Shown here in pieces: positions 39,301-50,700 of a DNA stretch of 64,000 bases (its first letter is position 1; the number at the start of each line of letters is the position of its first letter). Source of the stretch: Holothuria scabra (taxonomy: Eukaryota; Echinodermata; Holothuroidea; Aspidochirotida; Holothuriidae); contig CM074185.1 of NCBI GenBank assembly GCA_037179385.1, forward strand, positions 12,532,866 through 12,596,865, read 5' to 3'. The notes under the pieces were generated by a model. It searched no databases. It was not told the origin of the DNA and worked only from the letters and a program-made list of their open reading frames with translations. Position numbers and translations under genes: made by a program.

Positions 39301-41755
39301 TAACAGAAATTCAGTTTTTGGCCTCTGGTGATTACCAGTGACCTTTGACCTCCACCAAAAACGATAGGGCACATCTACTCCACAACATCTACATACATAC
39401 CAAGTTTGAAAAAAATTGATCACTCGGTTATTGAGTTATCGCACCACATACCTCGCATTCCAATCTGTCACATACACACACACACACACACACACATACA
39501 CACACACACACACACACATACATACGCCAAGGTGACTGCATAGGTTCCTTTGTTACACAAGGAACCAATAAGTGAAGCAGTCACAAGTGGTACATATTAT
39601 GCCCCTGGTTAACCGGAGGGGGGGGGGAGGTGGAAGGTGGGGGAACAGGTGTTTTGTCTTATCGTAGGGTAACTGCCTCTCAACCAGGAGGTTTCGGTTC
39701 AATCCCAGGTAGAGTCAGAGACTGCTCCTGAGCATGACTCTTCAAGCAGGTTATGAAGTGTAACAAAAACAACCCAGTGATCCAATGGGCACTGTGTTTC
39801 CTTGCTGAATAAACTGGATATAGCCATTACTCCATACAGAAAAAACTTGACTATGTCAAGTCTGCCTGGTACTCTGGTGACCCCTAAATGACCTTCAAGG
39901 TTGTTGGCAGTGAATGTTGCCTGCTTCATCCATCCAACAAGTTTCCAATCTTCGGATATATCTTGTTTTCAGTTTTTAAGTTGACCCGAGTGACCCAAAG
40001 TTTTTAAGTTTACCCGAGTGACCCCAAAATAACTATGAACCACCGCCAAACACACAACTCTTCCTTCTGCTATACTGCTTCCAAATATCAAACATGAAAT
40101 CTATCCAAGCTTCCTTCTATGAGATATTGAGTTTACAAGGTTTACAGTGTTTGATCCCTGGTGATTCAAATTGACCTTTGACCTCCACCAAATATACCAG
40201 GATTCACCTTTGCCTCATAATGCATTCACCTTCAAAGTTTAAAATTTATGTGTTGTTCTACCCAGATATGTTTAAAAGGTTGTCAATGTTTGACTTCCAT
40301 TGACCCCAAATGAAACCATGTGATCTTCACACCATAAAATATCCACATACCAAATATGAAATTTGCCCATGCTAACCACATTGAGAAAGTATCTTCAAAA
40401 GCTTTTTCAGTGTTTGACCTCACATGACCTTGAACCTCAACTGATAACTATACTGTAGGACACATCTTCTCACTGGCAGTTTATACCAAGTTTCATTTCA
40501 AGCCAACTTTCCCTTGATGAGTAACATGGTCTAACACTAAGAGCATCCGCCTCTCACAGGTAAGGCCCGGGTTGGCTTTCCAGGTCGAGTCATACAGAAG
40601 ACTCTAGAAAAGGAACCTAGTACCATTGTGCATGGTGCTCTGCATAAGCAATGGAATACGGAAATCAAGCCAATGAGCCACAACTGGAAAAAAGGCCACA
40701 GCCGGCTCGACTTGAACCAATAGTTTGGAAACTGAGCTAAAACTCTTAACTAGCTAACTAACCCTCGCTGAGTTACATCATACCTAAGCTGGCATCATGG
40801 ACATACAGACAAACACACACAAAAACCTGGTTACATTAGTTCCTCTTAAACGTAAGGAACCAGAAAAGTCTGTGTGCACCATGAGATATTAAACGGGAAG
40901 GCTAGAAGTAGAGGTATAAATCACCAACAAATCAAACTGAAACTAGTTTGCCAGGAAGGAAAGTTATCTCTTATACAATATCCTGAACAGAAATTTAACA
41001 CCTGTTTCTCACCTTTGTTTGATGTTTTGATAATAAAGCAGTAACCTTATCCAAAAATTCTTCCTATTTCCTTAAGACAAAAACAGTGTCATATATTCAA
41101 TTACAACTAATAATTTTACCACACCACAAACCCCAAGGGTCATCAAAGTCAACAATACCATGATGTCAATGTAGTTTCTGCTATAACAGTCAACAGGAGT
41201 TTGATTCCCCTGAATTGACCAGCCGTATCCCCCGCAACTCCTTACATTCTTCGTAAGGTTGCATCAATGTTCCTGTCTTCAGAATAAGGATTACTCCACG
41301 AAGGGGTGGAACAGGAAACCAATTGAACTGGTGCTTCAATTGGTCATCCAAACAATGCATTTGAACAGCTCTGGCTTTCGTAGAATTGGTTGAACTTTAA
41401 GGCCTAATGCCCTCACTCCAAACAGTTCCAATTCTACTTACCTACTTACTTATGTCCCTCCCATAACTGACCAAAATTCAACCCCATCCAGACACAATCT
41501 CAATTTATTGCTTTAGAGTGAGTATACCAGACCCTAATATGTTGAATCAAATCACTCTAAGTACAGTACAGGCTGTGGAATATGAGCTTTGGTATTCTGC
41601 ATTTTATTGAAAAGCTGTCAATTAAGGAGCTGTGCCAATTGAGATTTTCTGTGGAATAGTAGTATACAGATGTATAGATATGCAAAAATGAAATCCCTAT
41701 ATCTGCATTAGTAACAATGGTCTTTTCAGCTTTTGGAACAATGTAGAAGCTTCCT

Positions 41756-41786
<31 letters not shown>

Positions 41787-44700
41787 GGGGGGGAGGGCAG
41801 GGGGGAAGGGGAAAGGCTTTGAGTATTACTATGATTAAGATTTTAACTATGTGACAGTGAAACACAATTTTTTTTCTGATAATTACAATGATGATGGTCA
41901 CTTCATATCCTTCCATTCAAAGGTTAAAGGGAAATACAGTCACCCCAATTTGAATTAGCCTAGTTGACTATTCTATATCATGATTGGCTCTTGAGAATAA
42001 TGTGACAATATTTTTTTCATTTAATTGCAAAGTTTAAAACAAATCCCTTCCTGAATTACCCTGAATATGGAATATTTATGTTGGGAAATATCCTGGATGA
42101 GACTTGGAAGTGAAACAAGGGGAAAGAAGTGAGATTCAGCTGTTGTTTTGCCATAAATAAGGGGCAACTGCTTTTAAACTTTAAAGAAGTTAATGGTCAA
42201 AACAGGATTTGGTGTGTGTGTGTGGGGGGGGGGGGGTAATAATTCTACGCATTTTGGTCAAATTTGTGTTGAAATGCGATGTGTTTCTCAAGATATGAGC
42301 ACATAGAGGTTTCACTTTTTTACAAAAAGTAAACTTGAAGCAAGCACATAAGACACCATATCCCCACATTAATGCACAGATTGCATAAGTGGAATGAGAA
42401 CTTTACATACAAACTTTGCATCCCCCACAGGGAGGTCCTATTGCTATAAACTTCAAGGTTAACACAGCAGTATGATAAAACATGGGCAAACAAAGCTTTT
42501 CTTGTCAATGCGAGGAAGTGATATAAGCTCTGCTGCCCTCAAACTCATTTTGGAACACAAATCTACTGACTTCATTTATTGATATCCCGAGACATATATG
42601 TCCGATTTCAATGGAACTTTCACCACACTGTATAGATTTAGTTTCTCTTTCACATATGAAAAATATTAATTTTTGCTTAAACTTCCCCTTTAAGTGTTCT
42701 AGCTTAAAACAGCATTTCAGAATTATTTTTTAAAATCTAAATGTTATTCCCCCAACTCCAATTTTCATAGTACAGTCAAAATGCCTCATCTACTCAACAT
42801 GCCCTCTGATCTCACTTATTCCGTGTTTGTACTCATAACAAATACACTTTCCACTTATTAATATCATGGTACACTTGTATTCCATGATCCAGTGACATAT
42901 TATGACTCTTTTCCATAATTTTTATTTACTTAGTTATCCCATACGTGGAAACAATGACATGCTCAATAGATGAATTACTTTGACATATATGACAAGCACT
43001 TTGCCCCTATACATCAATTAGGTCAGAAAATACAGCACTAGACAACAGTGTGTTACAATCAATTATTAGAACTGGAGATGGTAGTATTCTTTGCTAGGAA
43101 ATGATTAATAGTTGACTTGTGGTATTGCAGATCGGGAGTTCTGTCAATTGGGATATGTCAATTGATTAATATGTCAGGGATGAGCCGGGGACTTCTAAAA
43201 AAAAAGAGGAAATGAGGGCAAGACTTCTTAAAAAAGGAGGAAATATTGAGGCAGGCAACGGGGCTAAAGCCCAAGAGCAAGTTTAAGGGCCCCTAGCGGT
43301 ATTGATGTCATTAAAATACAGAATTCTGTTTGAACTGAATTGTGTGGGCTGTGTATACAAGTTAGATAGCTGTGATTATGACAGACACTTGGGCCATTTA
43401 GTGCAAAAAAGGGGAATGAATAATGAGAAAGAGGAAAAGTAAAAAAAAAGAGGAAATTTTCTCTAAAAAGTGGAAGTATCTCACACCTGATATGTGGATG
43501 AAATGCACAAGAAGCAGTTGCAAAGCTTAAAGGGAAAATTAGAGTTTGTTTTCAAAAGTTTTCAATGACGTTCATTTTACCCTACAATCATACATTGAAT
43601 TAAACTTACCAAAAAATGACTGCCAAGGACCAATCATGAAACAGTTGGGGTGACTGGATTTCCCGTTCTTTCATTATGACTTGAGATTAACCAGGGGGTC
43701 CTTTTGCAGCTCAACTTCCCTGTTTGACAGATAGCACTTCCCACAATATAACAGGTGGCAATTAAGTGTTATAGTTTTCTAGTACTTCCTACAAACATCA
43801 TAGCAACAGGTGTTAAGTTATGTCATCCCCTAAAGGGTGTTCCTTGGACAACTGCTGGCTACAGATGAATCCTTTGAGCCAACCAATGGTTATATTTGTT
43901 GGCTATTATCATTCTGTCAACACTGTCCTCTCAGAATAGCTTGGGAAGTAGTTTGGTTTGGCCGAATGGCCCTTTGCAAGAGTGTCCAGACAACTTTAGA
44001 AAAAGCATCTCAGAAAATGGGCCATGTAGCAGATGATCATTTGTGAGAAGTGAGCACATAAGCACTTACCCTCAGTGGACTCGATCCTCGAGAGCAAGAT
44101 GACAAGCCAGTTCTGAGTTGTTACTGAGCATGTGTTCTTACTTATTCTATACCCCTATGACCTTTGACCTAAGGAAACAAGTCACAAACTATGCATACGT
44201 TTCTGCACTCTGGGCTATGCATTGCTATGGCAGCATTAACCCATTAGAAGAGCAAATACCATTGCAAGCTTTCACCTTTAAAACCAAAAGGTAACTCTGA
44301 AATGGCTTATTATAAAAGTGCTTGGGGATTAAAACTCCCTCCCTTGGCTGGGTGCCTCGGTATAGGCAAACAAAAATTACTTTAGATTAAGGACGATGAC
44401 CACAGTGTTTGCTAATATAAATCTGGCGCACTGCAATTGTCCATTTCAATACTTTCCCAGGCCTTAAATAATTTTTCAAATTCTCAGGATGTTCCCAGGA
44501 TTTCCATGACTGCAGGAAACCCTGGATACTGTAAAAGACTCAAACCCTAGTACTTTCCACCTACCTGGTTAGATACGTTTACTGCTGAGATTTCTGTGTA
44601 CACTTGCAACGTTGATCCACAAGATTGGCTGTCTGTCCGTAGTTCCAGACCATTCTCTGTAAGAATTCCTGAGCAACTCTTATTGACCAAAGTGACAGCA

Positions 44701-47700
44701 TCTGGTTGAAGATCATACTTCAAAACTACCTCTATCGGAACTAAAACTTGAATGCTTGAGTTTTTGCAACTGAATTTGGTACTATTAGCCAGTTCAGCAT
44801 TTCCGGACCAGCTGGCATCAATCCCGGCGGTGGCGCTCTCCACTGATGTTGATGGAGAAGTTGGAATAACAGGTGCTGACAAATTAAATATGAAAGACTT
44901 CTCATTACTAAATATCCTAGTTATTCATATCATGCTGATCCATTAGTGGTCCTGCAAAACATGTTGGACGGCCACAACACATGGCTTATCCACTGACCTA
45001 ATATGCAAAGGTCCATCAAACTTTTTAGAGAAGAATGTGGTTCCCTTGAAAAATGTCCTTCAGAAACACTGATCTAGATTAGGTGAAGACTTAGCGGCTA
45101 TCTAACCATTATATACCAAAGATTTATTTCACTGAGGTAGATGTGTGAGGCTGAACTATGCCCTCCCTTTCTCACAATGCTATCAGCTTTGCCAGAAATC
45201 TAAATTGGTTTAGTTATTTAGTTATTTAGTTAGTTAGATGTAGTTTTACGGCCCAGTTTCCAACATATTGGTTCAAGTCAAGCCGTCCATGGTCTTTTTC
45301 GCAGTGGTGGGTAAATGAGGGTTTATGCAAATAGGGGGTAAGTATATTCACTTAAATAGAGTGATTTCATGTGAGGTCATAATTGGTTAGCACACCCACT
45401 GCCAGGCAAAAGATCAAGCAGACCAGAAAAAATTGAATACATAGGAACATGCCACATGCAGCTAGGCTACCCAAGCGCTACAAAATACATCAGCAGGAAG
45501 CACATTTACATTTAGTATGTTATGTAAGGCTCAACTCCATGCAGGGTCAAAGCTCTCTGGACAGCAACTTGTAGGGCTAGCATTTGCTCTGCAATGTAGA
45601 TCATATAAGCTACTTGCCCCAAACAAACTTAAGACTCCCCTAATCAAAATTCTTCCTAAAGAACTGTTTAAAAAAATTCCACTTTTTTTTTTTCAGTTGT
45701 TCTAGAGGGATGAAAACACCTTCAGTGGCATGAAGGGCCTTGTAAGATATCTGTAGGTATGTATCTAGAAAGCCTACAAATTTTTTTAGCTCCCCATCAC
45801 CAAGCTGTGAGAACTTGTGAGAGAGTGGGTCTAAGGAGAGAAATGGTACAAAACAAAAGTAATGTCAACAATTAGTGTGAAATTCCCAGACAGAAACACT
45901 GAAAAACGGCATAGATTCTGGACTCAGTAAACCTCAGACGTAGAGCAAAGTTGTGCAGAAGAGTGCTAGTGAGGGTGATCTACTGGTTGATGAGGGTGAT
46001 GTGAAGGTGTGATGATAAAACTACTCCCAGTAGAACATGGTGCACGAGTAATGTGCAATTTGGATGTAGCAAGGGGTGCTTAGTATATGTCAGGGATGTG
46101 AATCATATGGTATAACAAGGAGTGTCCTGTTACTTAGTAAGATGGGGGTTAGCAACATGCCAACAAGAATGAAATGTTTAGTGTCATCAAAGTAAAAGCT
46201 GGGCAATAGTGGGTTAAAAATGAACTAAAACACATCAAGGTTTCCCCAAAACTCCCTGGTTTTGACAGGTGAGCAGGAAAGATGACATCATCAGGTGACC
46301 TTCATAGGAGGTCACCTGGTGCCACTCTGCTATTAGAGGCTTGCAGGGACTTACTACAGGTAAGTAGGGATTACATACGTAAATCGGAGGTAATCAGGGG
46401 TGATGTAGATCAGGTAAAATCCTAGTAAAATATGGGAGTCATGGCAAAAACTACTCTGCAGGTGTGAAGGGGTCTTTTATTATTACTGGGCCCTTCAAGG
46501 TAAATCTTCTGCTTACCAGGTCCTGCAAGATAAACCTCAAACTGGTTAGCCACTCTGACATTAGAGAATGAAGACACGGGTCCATATTCGTCTTCAACCC
46601 ACTGCAGCAATCCTTTCTTTGTAGCCATTATGTTGTTATAAATCTTCATTTCAACCTCCGTGAATTGGGTACCGGAAGAGTCCACCTGGTTGTTGCTCTA
46701 AAGGAAGTTACCGATAAAAAACAACAGGAAAGTTTATTGCACTCAATTCCACAAACATTTGGTACATGCACATTTGAAAAGATTAGTGATGCATTTGTGA
46801 AATGTAAGATGAACCCTACGACACTTGAGAAAGTTCAGTTAACGTTTGTTCGCATGGTAGAACACTTTCGCTAACACAGCCTACTTTAAGGACTTGAGAC
46901 CCAACATGGCACAGACCTTGACATAAGTTTCCTGTAAAAACCCACCACGATGCACCTTACAAATTAGACTGGTTTGATGCAACATATGGAGAACTTGACG
47001 CACCCCCAAGAATCACAACACAGAAGAACATGGTGCATTTTTGACTCACCACTGCCTTGGGGTGCATGTTACAATTTATGAATGCCTATGTTAGATTTTT
47101 AAATTATGGACTTTTAACGACTCAGTTTCTAATCAACTGGTTTAAGATGGGCCAGCCACAGTCTTTTTCCACTTATAGGCTCAATGGCTTGTTTGTGACT
47201 TTTTTGTTATACAACCTACTGCTGTTATGCAAATTGCTCCACATAAGCAATGGAGTAGGGAAAACAAGCCAGTTAGCCACAACTGGAACCAGAATGCAAA
47301 AATGCATTGAGGTTTCGATGATGCATACAGAACATGTTCTTTTCAAAAAATGCTGCATTTATTGTAACACATGGTGACCCAAAGTGACCTTTGACTCCAC
47401 CAGTAAGTAGCTGGTTTTTCTTTTAACCAAAACACTTCTACAATGAAAACCCAAATTTCATGCTGTGCCTTAAGATAATCTATCCTATTAACAAAGTTTT
47501 CATAGTTTGATCTCTGGTGACCCCAATTGACCTTCAACCTCCACCAAGGACAACAGAAGCCATCTTCCAACCATCACACATCCACATTCTAACTTTGAAC
47601 CCTCTCTCATTTTCCCACCTTGAAATACAAAGTAGGAGTTTTCAAGGTTTGACCTTGGATAACCCCAGGTGAACTTTGACCTTTACCAAAATTAATAGGG

Positions 47701-50700
47701 TCCACCCTCTCGTCATAATTCATTAACAAACCAAGTTTGAAAAAATCCAAGCTTCCTACCATTAGATATCATGCAAACAAGGTTTTCGGGGTTTGAGCCT
47801 CCTGTGACCTTGGATGACCTTTGATCTCTAACAAAATCAATAGGGTTCTCCCTCACATTATGATGCATCAACATACCAAGTTTGAGATTAATCCAAGTTT
47901 CCTACCTTGAGATATCATGCAAACAAGGTTTTCGGAGTTTGACCCCTGCAACCCCAGATGACCTTTGACCCCTACCAAAATCAGTAGGATTTTTCCATAC
48001 ATCAAAACGCATCAACATATCAAGTTTGAAATCAATCTAAGCTTCCTTGCTTGAGATATCATGTAAACAAGGTTTTCAGGGTTTGGCCCCCTGTGACCCC
48101 ACATGACCTTTGACCTATACCAAAATCAATAGGGTTCTTCCTTACATTATGATGCATCAACATCTCAAGGTTGAAATCAATCCAAGCTTCCTTCCTTGAC
48201 ATAATGTGTAAACAAGGTTTTCAGGGTTCGGCCCCCTTTAACCCGAAATGACCTTTGACCTGTACCAAAATCAATAGGATTCTTCCTTACATCATAATGC
48301 ATCAACATAACACGTTTGAGATTAATCCAAGTTTCCTACCTTGAGATATCCTGTAAACAAGGTTTTCCAAGTTTGACCCCCTGTGACCCCAGATGACCTT
48401 TGACCCCTACCAAAATCAGTAGGGTTTTTACATACATCATAATGCATCAAAATATCAAGTTTGAAATTAATCCAAGTTTCCTACCTTGAGATATCATGTA
48501 AACAAGGTTTTTGGGGATTGACCCCCTGTGACCCCAAATAACCTTTGACCTCTACCCAAAATCAATAAGGTTCTTCTTCCCATCATATTGCATCAACAAA
48601 TCAAGATTCAAATCAATCCAAGCTTCCTACCTTCAGATATCGAGTAAACAAGATTTTCTGGGTTTGACCCTCTGTGACCCCAAATGACCTTTGACCTCTA
48701 CCAAAATCTAAAGGGTTCTTGCTTACATCATAACACATCAACATCTTGAGTTTGAATTTAATCCAAGTTTCCCAACTTGAGATATCATGTAAAAAACGTT
48801 TTGGGGGTTTGACCCCCTGTGACCCCAAATGACCTTTGACCTCTACCAAAATCTAAAGGGTTCATCTACTCATCATACTGCATCAACATATAAAGTTTGA
48901 AATCAATCCAAGCTTCCTACCTTAAGATATTGTGTAAACATGGTTTTCCGGGTTGGACCCCCTGTGACCCCAAATGACCTTTGAACTTGACCATTCTTCC
49001 TCTTGATATGGGACATCTATGTACGAAGTTTGAAAACTTCCAGACATTTCTACCTTCAGATACTGTGCTAATGAGTGAAATGTAAAGTGTTTCAAGTCCT
49101 ATGAACATTTCTACATTGAGATACTCTGTTAGTTAGTTAAATGTAAAGTGTTTCGAGTCCTTTGACACCTGTCACACCAAATAACCTTTAAACTCGTTGA
49201 AAACTGATATTGTTCTTTTTCTTGATATAGGACATCTATGAACCAAGTTTGAATACTTTCAAACATTCATACCTTCAGATACTGTGTTAATGAGTTAAAT
49301 GTAAAGTGTTTCAAGTCCTATGGCATTTCTACATTGAAATACTGTGTTAATGAGTTAAATGTAAAGTATTTCGAGTCCTTTGACACCTGTGACCCCAAAT
49401 AACCTTCAAACTCGATGAAAACTTATGCTGTTCTTTTTCTTGATATGGGACATCTATGTACCAAATTTGAATACTTTCAAACATTCCTACTGTGCCATAT
49501 CCTATTGTAAAGTGTTTCGAGTCCTTTGACCCCTGTGACCCCAGATGACCTTTGAACTCCACCAAAATGATAGGGTTCTTCCTCTTCATATGGGGCATCT
49601 AAGTACCAAGTCTGAAAACTGTCAGATATTCCTATCTTGAGATATCGTGTTAACGAGTTAGTTGTGTTAAATGTAAAGTGTTTCGAGTTTTTGACCCCTG
49701 TGACCTCAAATGACCTTCAAACTCGACCAAAATCGATAGGGTTCTTCCTCTTAATATAGGGCATCTATGTACTAAGTTTGAAAACTCAGCGACATTCCTA
49801 TCTTGAGATATCGTGTTAACAAGCAAAGTGTCACAAACACACACACACACACACATACACACACACATACATACATACATACATACACACATACGCCATC
49901 ATGAATGCATAGGTTTCTCTTATCATCGAAACCAAAAAAGGCCATGGCCAGCTCCACTTGAACCAATAGGTTGGAAACTGGGCCGTAAAACTCTAACTAA
50001 CTAACTAAATCTAATCAACAGGTTTAGTCAGGCAGGGCACAGCCAGTTTTTATCCAGTTGTAGGCTCAATTGCTTGTTTTCTCCACTCCATTACTTATGC
50101 TGAGTACCAAGCACAATGCCACGATAAGTTCATAAGAGACAAAAGTCAATGACTTCAAAAAATGCAGTATGTTTTGTGTTTTAAAACATGAATATTACAT
50201 CTCTAATAGCATGTATCTTTTAAATGATAATCATTTTCGAATAAACAAATTTTTCTAGAGATAAACTTTGTCCATTATAAGGAAATACGTGATGTCTAAG
50301 CCATGGAACATTGATTAGACATACAGTAGACCCAAATTTCTTTGTGATATTGACACCTCAGTAGGAAGTATTTGGACAACTTTATTTGCTGTGTTAGACA
50401 TATGATGTACTAGTTTTACTCTATATATATAAACATAGAAAGATACTTGAATATTCCAACAGTATCAAGTTTCAAGGTCAAATAGTACATTCAATCATAA
50501 AGTAAGCAAAAGGAATCTGGGGCAATGTGCCCACTTGCCAGAACTTTCTGACACAGATTTCCCCTTAATGCACATTACTTGGCCCCACCCACAGCTTTCT
50601 AACACCCATTCCTATTCAGACACAATCCTAGTATATCATAACCTGGGGAGCATACAAGGTGCTCATTTGAAATTAGAACACTCTAAGTGCATGCTGCATT

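Larger units (their letters stand above)
32822..44564. other. 11.7-kb TGFBR3 intron between exons d and e
   Basis: No coding exon found. Listed separately: dispersed repeats (34140, 34380), paired inverted-repeat elements (35851, 37197), SINEs (37410, 40525), two GACCTTTGACC clusters (38790-40870), TTAA elements (41397-42693) and a hAT-like MITE (43175). 33070-33600 and 36030-37170 hold no repeat I recognise. Confidence 0.6.

Noticed and set aside
39660..39720. Functional tRNA gene
   Set aside because: Only a B-box-like piece and part of an anticodon arm; no acceptor stem can be paired.
47380..49830. CRISPR-like array
   Set aside because: Units are ~145 bp and adjacent, with no short repeat/unique spacer pattern, in a eukaryotic intron.
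49650..49966. Open frames rich in Cys-Val-Tyr-Met or Thr-His repeats (also 53470-53710)
   Set aside because: Translations of the CA/TACA microsatellites, not proteins.
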